This document shows, in pieces, positions 7,923 to 15,839 of a stretch of 15,868 bases of DNA. The position numbers were made by a program, and so were the translations under genes. Within the stretch, counting starts at the first letter, position 1; the number at the start of each line of letters is the position of its first letter. Source of the DNA: Tritrichomonas foetus (taxonomy: Eukaryota > Parabasalia > Tritrichomonadida > Tritrichomonadidae); contig MLAK01001422.1 in assembly GCA_001839685.1 (NCBI GenBank), positions 1-15,868 of the forward strand, written 5' to 3'. The notes under the pieces are model-generated. The model was not told the DNA's origin. It ran no database searches and saw only the letters and a program-made list of their open reading frames with translations.

Positions 7923-10166
7923 ATGATATCTCTTTTTCTTTTCTTCTTTCATATTTCATCTGCACTCCTCAACAAGAAGGTTATTTTGTCAAAAGAGAAC
8001 AGACCAAATTTTAAGGATCTCAAAGATACAACCTTGGACATAGATAACAAATTTCGAAAGCTTGATAGGTTCTCATCACAGTCATTTAATAAAGAATCCA
8101 GAACAGAAAGGTCATATTTAGAATCAGTTGTTTACATTACTTCAACGAGTTTTACAGAATGTTTTTCATATGGATCGACTTACTTTCTAGGTTGTGGTGG
8201 AGCTATTTTTCTGTGTAATTCACAATTATCTATCAAGGGAAATACATTATTTACCAAAAATAGTGCGCGTGTTGGGGGAGCAATCGGGCTTTATGCATCA
8301 AATGTGTTCATTGAAGGATCTTCTTCTTCTTTAGTTAAATTTACTAGCAACAAAGCTGACTTTCTTGGAGGAGCAATATTTTCAACACAAGGAGATAGTG
8401 ACGATATGAAAGCTCAAAACTTTTTCCAAATTTCTTTTTGTGATTTCACAGGAAATGAAGCCAAAGAAATATCAGGAGCAGTATGCATATATTCTGTTTT
8501 TGACAGTTGGATCGATCATTGTATCTTCGATAATAATCGTGCACAACATTTAAGTGGGGCTTTAGGATTTTATAACTGTCAAGGAATGTTTGTTTTCAAA
8601 TCCACATTTGTAAATAATACATCTGGCCATCGTGCATTTATTCAAAGCAATAGTTTCCAGCCATATCAATTAAAATCATTTAGAAAGTTAAATCATTTGA
8701 AAGGTGGTGGAGGAATTTTTGTCCAAGTAAAAGAAAACACTCGAAAAGATTTAACCAGTGATGATTATAGAGCTAAGCTAGTTTTTGCTACACAACATTG
8801 CTTTTTCGCTAATAATACGTGTGATTCTAAATTAAGAACTGAACCATACAATCAAGGCTTTGATATTTTGTTTGGTGGGATTGTTACTTATCAATCATAT
8901 ACAGATATATTTCTGAATGTAAAAAATGTTTCTCTTGGCGGTCACATGAATACTGATTTTATATTTGCTGGTACAACATTTTATGACCAAGATACAGAAT
9001 GGGATACATTAACTTCAAATATTAATCAATTTTTTATGGTTGAAGAAAGATTTCCAAATTTGAAAAGTGATATTTATGATAAACTATCAGTCGATAAATA
9101 TGAATGGCCACCAACTGCTGCGTTAACTGATATTCCAGCTGGGCCAGTGAATAATGCTGCTGCTGATTCCATTGATAACAATGATCTACCAGCTAATACT
9201 GCTCCAGCAACAAAACTTCCAGAAAGGACCACAAGAGGTGGACAACCAGCTGCATCAACTATTCTACCAGAATGGCATGTTTCTTCGGTTTCTAGAACAG
9301 TTCATTATGTCTCACCATCAATGTCACCGACTGAAAGTCCCACTGAGTCTGCAACTGAGTCGGCAACTGAATCACCAACTGAAAGTCCTACAGAGTCAGC
9401 AACTGAGTCGGCAACAGAATCACCGACTGAAAGTCCTACAGAGTCAGCAACTGAATCACCAACTGAAAGTCCTACAGAATCAGCAACTGANTCNGCNACA
9501 GAATCACCGACTGAAAGTCCTACAGAGTCAGCAACTGAGTCAGCAACTGAATCGCCAACTGAAAGTCCCACTGAGTCGGCAACTGAGTCAGCAACTGAAT
9601 CGCCAACTGAAAGTCCTACAGAGTCAGCAACTGAGTCGGCAACAGAATCACCGACTGAAAGTCCTACAGAGTCAGCAACTGAGTCGCCAACAGAAAGTCC
9701 TTCTTTATCACCCACTGAATCGGCCACTCAATCTGCTACATGTAGCCCGTCCTTATCTCCATCTGAATCTGCAACTAGTTCAGCTACCGAAAGTCCATCA
9801 ATCTCAGCCACAGAATCTGCAACCGAAAGCCCATCTCTTTCAAGTGAAATAGTAGATGATAATTTAGAAGTTGAGAAGGACAAAAGTCAATTCACGACTG
9901 GAAAAACAGCTGGACTTGCCATTATTTTATTCGGATTTATTGTGTGGGTGGCTTTGGTGTCATTTGCTACTAATTCAATATATAAGATGAAGAAAGCCAG
10001 ATTGGAAGATCCCAATGACGACAACAATGGCTCATCATCGGATAGACCAGAAACTAGAATGTCTAATACAGAAACAATGTCAGTTGTTTCAATGAATGAT
10101 ACTATCGATGATCCATTTGCTGAAGACTTTGACGAAAATATCATTCAAATATGTGCACCACTTTAG
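7923..10166 (+). CDS. Pmp-like type I surface protein with Ser/Thr/Glu-rich stalk
   Basis: 747 residues. A hydrophobic signal peptide covers residues 1-16. The ectodomain carries Pmp-type repeats: GGA(I/V/L) or SGA(V/L) at about 92, 118, 149, 184 and 211, alternating with FxxN at 110, 140, 175, 202, 229 and 295. This is the beta-helix pattern of chlamydial polymorphic membrane proteins, also known in a Trichomonas surface family. Residues 440-467 are Thr/Ala/Pro-rich, and 468-640 form a stalk of SPTE/SATE tetrapeptides, probably heavily O-glycosylated. One membrane helix (662-687, followed by KMKK) anchors it. The 60-residue acidic tail includes DDPFAEDF, a possible adaptin-binding or sorting signal. 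The likely role is surface adhesion or recognition, by family analogy. An in-frame TAA lies 6 bases before the ATG. No canonical Inr is present; TCAAA at 7904-7908 is the nearest. The stop is TAG. Three N bases lie in the stalk. Confidence 0.85.
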   Translation: MISLFLFFFHISSALLNKKVILSKENRPNFKDLKDTTLDIDNKFRKLDRFSSQSFNKESRTERSYLESVVYITSTSFTECFSYGSTYFLGCGGAIFLCNSQLSIKGNTLFTKNSARVGGAIGLYASNVFIEGSSSSLVKFTSNKADFLGGAIFSTQGDSDDMKAQNFFQISFCDFTGNEAKEISGAVCIYSVFDSWIDHCIFDNNRAQHLSGALGFYNCQGMFVFKSTFVNNTSGHRAFIQSNSFQPYQLKSFRKLNHLKGGGGIFVQVKENTRKDLTSDDYRAKLVFATQHCFFANNTCDSKLRTEPYNQGFDILFGGIVTYQSYTDIFLNVKNVSLGGHMNTDFIFAGTTFYDQDTEWDTLTSNINQFFMVEERFPNLKSDIYDKLSVDKYEWPPTAALTDIPAGPVNNAAADSIDNNDLPANTAPATKLPERTTRGGQPAASTILPEWHVSSVSRTVHYVSPSMSPTESPTESATESATESPTESPTESATESATESPTESPTESATESPTESPTESATXXXTESPTESPTESATESATESPTESPTESATESATESPTESPTESATESATESPTESPTESATESPTESPSLSPTESATQSATCSPSLSPSESATSSATESPSISATESATESPSLSSEIVDDNLEVEKDKSQFTTGKTAGLAIILFGFIVWVALVSFATNSIYKMKKARLEDPNDDNNGSSSDRPETRMSNTETMSVVSMNDTIDDPFAEDFDENIIQICAPL
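9324..9842 (+). repeat. Coding minisatellite, (SPTE/SATE)n stalk
   Basis: The basic unit is 12 bases (one tetrapeptide). In the first three quarters it is organised into 48-base higher-order units reading SPTE-SPTE-SATE-SATE, with occasional loss of one SATE. Synonymous variation (gaa/gag, tca/tcg, act/aca) separates copies. After about 9700 the pattern degrades into SPSLSP, SATQ, SATC and SISATE variants. Ns at 9491, 9494 and 9497 are all third codon positions. The copy number in the real genome may differ from the assembly. Confidence 0.9.
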
Positions 10167-11128
10167 AAACCTCCTTGAAAAAATTATAGTTGAAATTCCT
10201 TCTATATAAAAAAATTGTTCGTTCATTTCATAATTATGTATTGAAAATATTTATTCATTGTTTCTCTATCTAGGCAACACGAAAGAAATCATTAACGATA
10301 AAGTGCGACCAGTTTTACTGTGAAACCTCTAAAGGTCAAATAAAAATTGACTGAGTCTATTCAAATAAAGTTAAGTGCCCACGGTATCGTCTATCTCAAT
10401 TCTTTAAATTTATTCTCAGAAAATTGAATGTAAGGATAAAAAAATTCTGTGCCTATTAGGACTTTTGAGATAAAAGTAAAAATTTAAATGAACTTTTTTG
10501 GATTAATCCTTAATTTCATTTTTTTTTAATATCTTGGAGGGAGGAAGTTTTAAGATGTCACAAGACTGGTTATATTTTTTTTGGCTAGCTTCAATTTTTG
10601 GATATTCTCGTGATTAAATAGGAAATTTGATGGATTGCCCAAAACTGGGTAAATGAAATATTGATATAATGATTAAATCTTCATATCTGGTTCTTTAACC
10701 TCACGAAGTAAATTTAAGGCTTTGTTGACAACATTCAATGATCAATGTATGATTTCGGTTTTATTACTTTGTGATCTCTTTTGTCCTGAAAAATAAGCGA
10801 TTTACATTTTCTCTTGATTAGTAAGGGCTTGATCTTAAGCATGAAATTGAATTTCGGCTTTTAACAATGTTGTGGGGCATGAAGTGCTTTGAGACACTCG
10901 CAAATCTTTGGATATTGTCATACGTTATGTCCTGAGATAAAACTTTCGTCATTTTCCACAGTTCAAGAGTCGATATTTTCGCTGATTGAAGAGGGAAGTT
11001 CCTTCTTTAATAAAAATGACATTTTAAATTGGCCTTATGGCAAAAAGTGACATGGTCACCAAAAAAGTAAATTTTCAAGAAAGAATAGAAAATATAAAAT
11101 CTTCTCATAGTTTATTTTTACTGTATTT
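10167..11128. other. Intergenic region between Pmp-like and cyclase 3' ends
   Basis: About 960 bases between convergent genes, with no intact gene. TAACGATA at 10293-10300 matches a Myb recognition element described in Trichomonas promoters, but it sits downstream of a gene. The part from about 10450 to 11006 may be a decayed minus-strand gene and is listed separately. Confidence 0.5.
10450..11006 (-). pseudogene. Possible decayed gene of unknown family
   Basis: On the minus strand one frame stays open for 62 codons (11006 to the TAA at 10818-10820) and begins without an ATG. The same frame continues to about 10450 with only about half a dozen further stops. The deduced residues (for example ISTLELWKMTKVL and DNIQRFASVSKHF) have ordinary protein composition rather than AT-rich noise. 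I recognise no family. Low stop density in one frame is the only evidence, so chance is a real alternative. Confidence 0.25.
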
Positions 11129-11593
11129 TTATTTTTCTACTAAATAAGTTACAGTTGTTCCATTTTTAATTTCTATTTCTCCGCGTTCTTGAATCTGAAA
11201 GGTCCCGCCATAAATCAGTTCATAAACTGCTCTTGAAATATGAACCTTCATTGGAACACCATGATGCTCCATTTGTTGTGCCATATTGATAGTTGGTCCA
11301 AGAATTTCAAATGTTGGTTTATCCGTTCCTAGTACTCCTGCAACAATAGGTCCACCAGTATTAACACCAACTCGAATTCGCAAATTTTGATTAATACTTT
11401 CATTTATCTGGTTAAGTGCATCAATAGCTCCTAAACCGAACTCAACAACATCTTTCGCATGAACATCTGGTTGATTAACTTCCATAAAAATCCCTCCAGC
11501 TGCCATATAACAATCACCAATACATTTGATCTTGGTCATTGTTGCATGACTTTGTGTTAGTGCATCGAATTCTTTAAACATTAAATTCAATGT
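11129..11593 (-). CDS. C-terminal half of the class III cyclase catalytic domain, split by an in-frame stop
   Basis: This continues, in the same frame, the large upstream reading frame after the TAA at 11594-11596. It begins T-L-N-L-M-F-K-E-F without a start codon of its own (the first ATG is at 11581). Numbering from the TTG at 11590, it holds the second metal-binding Asp in KIKCIGDCYM (D26), the RVGVNTGGPIVAGV strand (73-86) and the FEILGPTINMAQQMEHHGVP helix (94-113). Lys22 at the purine-selecting position is adenylyl-cyclase-like, with Glu95 where adenylyl cyclases have Asp and guanylyl cyclases Cys. The transition-state Asn is present (N102), but the Arg four residues later is Gln106. 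The end is a normal family C-terminus, with TAA followed by A (UAAA signal). On its own this piece cannot be an active cyclase. Confidence 0.85.
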   Translation of the reverse strand, partial: TLNLMFKEFDALTQSHATMTKIKCIGDCYMAAGGIFMEVNQPDVHAKDVVEFGLGAIDALNQINESINQNLRIRVGVNTGGPIVAGVLGTDKPTFEILGPTINMAQQMEHHGVPMKVHISRAVYELIYGGTFQIQERGEIEIKNGTTVTYLVEK

Positions 11594-11596
11594 TTA
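11594..11596 (-). other. Premature in-frame TAA in the cyclase catalytic domain
   Basis: The family sequence runs without a gap from SLPAATVM on one side to TLNLMFKEFDAL on the other, and this codon sits exactly between them in the same frame. One base change from CAA, AAA or GAA gives TAA. Other genes here end at TAA, so the codon is a normal stop in this organism. It is a nonsense mutation, a natural variant, or a sequencing error. Confidence 0.9.
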
Positions 11597-14500
11597 CATA
11601 ACTGTTGCGGCTGGAAGAGATCCACACCATGGTGTGAAAGAAACAATATCAATAAATACAATTGTTGCACTTTGAACAGCAAATGAAATATCTTTTTCGC
11701 CTGCTGCAACTCGAGATACTAATCGCGGTGGTAAAATTGAACTCAAAAGTTTATCACTTTTGGATTTTTCTTCTTGAATTAATTTATTGTACATAACTGT
11801 TTGTGTAATATTCCGCGAAACCACAAATAACCATTCTGACATTACAACAAACTGTAAATCAATGAACTCTTCTGTATTGCTTTCCTTATTGAGTAATGAT
11901 AAATCACTTCTTGTAAATGTTTTCTTTTGTTCAGCAGTAAATACATCTATGAATGGATTTTCATTATTAAATATTTCACCAAGTTTTTCTATATGATTGT
12001 TGAGATATTCTTCTCTATTAATATGGAAAATTCTTTCTGATGCATTATTGATAGATAAAACAGTTCCATCGTTCTTCATAATAATCATTGCATCAGGCAT
12101 ATTTTCGACTAAATTTTCGTAAAAATCGGAATCACGAGTGGTAAAATCGATAACTGACTGATGAAAGTTTCCTGATAAAATTGATGTGGCGTTGGAATTA
12201 CTCATTACAGCTTTTCCAGGGCAATGCAAAAGTAATGTTAATGCATATCTTTGAATATTCTCAGATTCTTGAAGCATATAGGCATATAGTAAAAGGATAA
12301 CCAAAAGAAAAGCAGCGATAGAAAAGCTAAGAATATTCATTAATGGGAGTCTTGCTTCCATCGAATCGACTACTAAGTTTGACACTTCTTGGAATAATGG
12401 ATAAAAATATTGATCAAATACATGAACCATATGAATATGCCAAATATGAGTGAGATATTTATCATCACCACCAAATATTTCATGATTTGGTGTATTTCGA
12501 TAAACATTAATCAAGTTATTTGTAGTTAATGTGCAGAAACTCATTGTTGCTTCTGGAGACATGCAATTATAGATTTCATGAAAGTTGGATGGAATAAAAT
12601 TGCCATCACATCTTGCATTTTCTACAATTGAATCAATATCAATACCAAGTGAAGCAAATGATGGCGCATTATTTTTCGGATCACCATATTTTACTAAAGA
12701 AAATTCATTTTGCCCTTTCGTTTGCCAATTATTAATAACAGCTAAAATTTCATCAGTACTAAAACCAGTGATTTCAAAGTTAATACTTGGATAAACGCTT
12801 CCTGGCAATAGATGCAATAAAATAATTGCTGCTAGTTCATAAGTATATGCTCCATAGATATGATCAATATGTGGAGAAGTCTGATCCAATTGATTTCCTG
12901 CATCTCTAAAGCAAGTTATTAAATAGATACATATTCCAATATGTGAAATAACCAATAATACAGTTAAGGTAACTGTGAAGAAATTATCTAATGTGTTATT
13001 TTCACCTGAATCAGATGATGTCGAAAATAATTTTAATAAGTTTTCTTCCTGTTTGCTAAGTTCTTCATCATTTGATTTAGATGACTTTTCTTCTGATTCA
13101 TCCTTTCTCAACATACGGAATTGCTCTGCTACATGAGAAACAACATTTTTTGGAAGGGTTGATAAACAACGATATATGGTCATTTTATCTCTTTGCATTG
13201 AAATCATGATATAAGCACATACTCCAGGATAAATTATTAAAATCAGAGCAATAATAGCAATCATAGCAATTAAGGTAATGAGCTGAATGTTTTTGTTGAG
13301 AGAATTGATATAAGTTAGCATTAATTGAATAATATGGGAAAGGTGATCTGAAATATTTTCTAAATTATTAATTGTTGTTATCACATATCGTTGATTGAAT
13401 ATATCTGTTTCAATAGTATCCTTTTCCAGTAATTCTTCATAGTGAGATAAATAGTTAGAAATAGCATCGACCATAGACATTTCTTCAACTACGATATTAT
13501 ATGATAGTGTTGATGGATCATCTGACTCAAGAGTCCAATTGTCATGTTTAATTGGTTCAGAGTAGTGTGTGAAATTCAAACTTGGGTTAAATAGTTGATT
13601 TTTCACCTTATCCATTGCTGTGTTTCCAATTGCAAAAGATTTCATAGGTTGAATTAGTTGTAATGTTTTTGCAGAATGCATTGACATAAAACGAAGTTGG
13701 TCTTTGGTAACTAATGTGTTACCCCATCCATCTCCACCTTCTTCATACGCATCGAGAACATCTCCTATATACGAATAATTGTTTAATGGATAGCAAATTT
13801 TGTTTGGAAAAATCGGATCATCTGGTGGGTATGAAACTGATATACTTTCACCGCAATAATGAACCATTAAACCAACTCCTTGGAATAATAAAGTTCTAAT
13901 TCTTGCTAATGAATAAAGGTAATCAAGGGATCCAGTTGTATCTGCAATAAAAATTGGAGCACATATTGAAATAGCAATAAATGGAATCAAAAATAATATG
14001 AAAAAGAGAGCAAAATGAATGATTTTGGCATTCTTATATGAAGGAATAACAATTGAATTGATTGATTCTTTGATTGATAATTTCATTTCAGCATCAATAG
14101 CAGCTTTTTCTTCATCAACTTCTATTTCTTGTGTTAATGTATCATCAGTTGCAGTAGCAAAGTTGTTTTGCGTCATATTATTTTGCATATTCTCAAGTTT
14201 TTTTGGTAATAATGGAAAAGATATGAGTCCAAGATCATGAGAATTATCGGGAGAAACTGAAATTCCACGCTGCAAATTAGAAACTTTTGTTGACCATTCT
14301 GCATGAAGTTGATGATCAGCTACAATATCACGTAAAAATCTGGCATAGGAGCGTGCAACGAATCTATTATTAGGGTACATACTCAATAAATGAACGAAAT
14401 CCACATTATTTGCGTTCATTGACTTGTAAGCTCTGCCAATAATTGGTTCCAACTCTTTAATATTTCCTTGAAGAACTAAATCCCAAATATATCTAATTTT

Positions 14501-15541
14501 TGCTTTAGTAGCAGATACTTTTCTTCCAAGCACATCTAATTTACGCTTTAATTCTGGAACAAGGTTAGCTTCTCTTTGTTTAATAACTGCTTCAATCTGT
14601 TGCATGGTATGTTTTGCAAAAGCTCCTTTCATTTTATTTTGCATCATACCAACAATTATATAAGCCAATTGTTGCGTTTCTTCTGGATATATAGCTGAAA
14701 ATTTAGCAAAAAGTAACCATGTATCATAGGATTTTGGCCATTTATCGATTGCAAGTTTAAAAATACGAAATGAAAGACAGTAAGGATGAGCATTTCTGAA
14801 TCCATTAACAGCAATTGAACAAAATTTACCTGGGTTAGAAATTTTGTTAAATTCAGTTTCATCATCCATAATATTATCAAGTGTAATCAGTGCTTTTTTG
14901 GTTCTAATTTTGAAAAGGATATTGGTTACACAAAAAACAATAATGAAAATCACGATAAACACAACTAAAACCAATTCATTAGCTACAATTTTCATTAATT
15001 TAAAAACAGCAACAAGTAAAACCAAAATTGTTCCAGCAATTGCAGTTGCAACGAGTGATTCTAAGTGAATCAATCGAACAAAGCCACCTTTGCTGAAAAA
15101 TACTTTGATCGACAATAGATATGCAATTGCTGCACAACAATTCATGACAATTGTAACTGTAGTACTTTCAATTTTCGATCCACATGCAGGAAAGAATGTG
15201 ATAATTAAAGTTAATGCTGTAATTGCACTTTGATTTGTTGGTATAATAGTTGTCAGTGAATCAGATCTGAAATTGACAGTTACTGAGTAGCCGAGTGTAA
15301 AGATAACCATATACAAGGAAAATGCAGCTAAAGCAAAAACAATTCCAAAAATTCGCAAAAAAGAAATTTCATTTTTGTCTTGAATCATATATCCAACTAA
15401 TTCACCAATGAGATTCATTCCAATTGGTGGAAGGATATATCCGAATGTTGAAAAGATGAAAAATATTGAAGCTGGAATATATTTATGCAGTTGTGCATTT
15501 TTTTCATAATAAACTGCTGATGCATACACAAACAGTAGTAG
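11594..15541 (-). CDS. Trichomonad multi-membrane PAS-cyclase, N-terminal part (interrupted)
   Basis: About 1311 residues from the GTG at 15529; the frame is open to 15541. Six membrane helices lie within residues 15-205. A helical, TPR/HAT-like cytosolic region follows (about 225-500). Then come a helix at 504-530, an extracellular region with NFT and NWT sites (about 540-745), helices at 748-777 and 849-873, a second extracellular loop and a helix at 1063-1087. A PAS domain (about 1133-1245), a signalling helix (1248-1268) and the start of the cyclase domain with metal-binding Asp1294 in FIDIVSFT complete it. Trichomonads have many such receptors, which make cyclic nucleotides inside the cell. 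The frame stops at TAA 11594-11596 just after SLPAATVM, mid-domain. The 5' end is unclear: there is no ATG before residue 38, and starting there would remove part of the first helix. A frameshift near 15530 probably separates it from the true start. Confidence 0.85.
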   Translation of the reverse strand, partial: LLLFVYASAVYYEKNAQLHKYIPASIFFIFSTFGYILPPIGMNLIGELVGYMIQDKNEISFLRIFGIVFALAAFSLYMVIFTLGYSVTVNFRSDSLTTIIPTNQSAITALTLIITFFPACGSKIESTTVTIVMNCCAAIAYLLSIKVFFSKGGFVRLIHLESLVATAIAGTILVLLVAVFKLMKIVANELVLVVFIVIFIIVFCVTNILFKIRTKKALITLDNIMDDETEFNKISNPGKFCSIAVNGFRNAHPYCLSFRIFKLAIDKWPKSYDTWLLFAKFSAIYPEETQQLAYIIVGMMQNKMKGAFAKHTMQQIEAVIKQREANLVPELKRKLDVLGRKVSATKAKIRYIWDLVLQGNIKELEPIIGRAYKSMNANNVDFVHLLSMYPNNRFVARSYARFLRDIVADHQLHAEWSTKVSNLQRGISVSPDNSHDLGLISFPLLPKKLENMQNNMTQNNFATATDDTLTQEIEVDEEKAAIDAEMKLSIKESINSIVIPSYKNAKIIHFALFFILFLIPFIAISICAPIFIADTTGSLDYLYSLARIRTLLFQGVGLMVHYCGESISVSYPPDDPIFPNKICYPLNNYSYIGDVLDAYEEGGDGWGNTLVTKDQLRFMSMHSAKTLQLIQPMKSFAIGNTAMDKVKNQLFNPSLNFTHYSEPIKHDNWTLESDDPSTLSYNIVVEEMSMVDAISNYLSHYEELLEKDTIETDIFNQRYVITTINNLENISDHLSHIIQLMLTYINSLNKNIQLITLIAMIAIIALILIIYPGVCAYIMISMQRDKMTIYRCLSTLPKNVVSHVAEQFRMLRKDESEEKSSKSNDEELSKQEENLLKLFSTSSDSGENNTLDNFFTVTLTVLLVISHIGICIYLITCFRDAGNQLDQTSPHIDHIYGAYTYELAAIILLHLLPGSVYPSINFEITGFSTDEILAVINNWQTKGQNEFSLVKYGDPKNNAPSFASLGIDIDSIVENARCDGNFIPSNFHEIYNCMSPEATMSFCTLTTNNLINVYRNTPNHEIFGGDDKYLTHIWHIHMVHVFDQYFYPLFQEVSNLVVDSMEARLPLMNILSFSIAAFLLVILLLYAYMLQESENIQRYALTLLLHCPGKAVMSNSNATSILSGNFHQSVIDFTTRDSDFYENLVENMPDAMIIMKNDGTVLSINNASERIFHINREEYLNNHIEKLGEIFNNENPFIDVFTAEQKKTFTRSDLSLLNKESNTEEFIDLQFVVMSEWLFVVSRNITQTVMYNKLIQEEKSKSDKLLSSILPPRLVSRVAAGEKDISFAVQSATIVFIDIVSFTPWCGSLPAATVM

Positions 15542-15839
15542 TTAGTAATAATAGGAAGTGGAAATGGTACCTACTGAAAATAATAAACTTTTTTGAAATC
15601 ACTAGTTCACGATAGAGAGATATATGTCGTATTATANANNNNAACTTTATGAAGGCACTAATGAGCAAAAACAGAACAACAAAACCGAAAACATATAGAA
15701 CGAACCACATCACTGACATCAAAAATTTTTCATTTATGTTTTCATTAATGAGTAATAGTAGGAAGTGGAAATGGTACCTACTGAAAATTAATAAAATTTT
15801 TGAAATCACTAGTTCACACTCGGTCTTTCCAAAAATCAT
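15504..15839 (-). CDS. Possible true N-terminus of the cyclase in a shifted frame, with N gap
   Basis: 111 codons, ATG at 15839. The start is preceded by TCATT with a 4-base leader, and by further Inr-like TCATT/TCATA a little upstream. The product has a strongly hydrophobic stretch (LMSVMWFVLYVFGFVVLFLL), as expected for a membrane receptor, then undetermined bases at 15637-15642. It then repeats an ELVISK...FSRYHFHFLLLL segment and ends at a stop inside the region where the cyclase frame begins. A one-base insertion or two-base deletion near 15520-15530 would join this frame to the cyclase. The alternative is that it is only the flank of a misassembled duplication. Confidence 0.4.
   Translation of the reverse strand: MIFGKTECELVISKILLIFSRYHFHFLLLLINENINEKFLMSVMWFVLYVFGFVVLFLLISAFIKXXXIIRHISLYRELVISKKFIIFSRYHFHFLLLLTTTVCVCISSLL
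15544..15610. repeat. Direct repeat copy 1 (67 bases)
   Basis: Nearly identical to 15751-15817, with a few mismatches in the run around TAATAAACTTTT. The offset is 207 bases (69 codons), so both copies read the same residues in the minus-strand 111-codon frame. It lies just outside the cyclase frame. Confidence 0.9.
15637..15642. other. Undetermined bases (assembly gap)
   Basis: Five of six positions are N (15637, 15639-15642), placed between the two copies of the 67-base repeat. This is what a poorly resolved or artificially joined duplication looks like. Confidence 0.9.
15751..15817. repeat. Direct repeat copy 2 (67 bases)
   Basis: Second copy of the segment at 15544-15610, nearer the window edge. 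It codes for residues about 9-30 of the minus-strand 111-codon frame. The sequences beyond the two copies diverge on both sides. Confidence 0.9.

Noticed and set aside
9305..9727. A 140-codon antisense frame and a 232-codon alternative plus frame (9154-9852) across the stalk repeat
   Set aside because: A 12-base repeat without stops in one unit is open in other frames too. Nothing else supports expression.
10293..10300. TACGATA-like Myb recognition element TAACGATA
   Set aside because: It lies 3' of the Pmp-like gene and not near a start codon, and an 8-mer is expected by chance in this much AT-rich DNA.
11129..11593. TAA read as a sense codon (alternative genetic code)
   Set aside because: Other genes in the window stop at TAA at the expected family ends, so reassignment is not supported.
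15527..15560. ACTAAC near the cyclase 5' end, considered as the branch-site part of a trichomonad intron
   Set aside because: The trichomonad 3' splice motif continues as ACTAACACACAG. Here ACTAAC is followed by TACTACTG with no AG, and no matching GTATGT donor was found at a useful distance.
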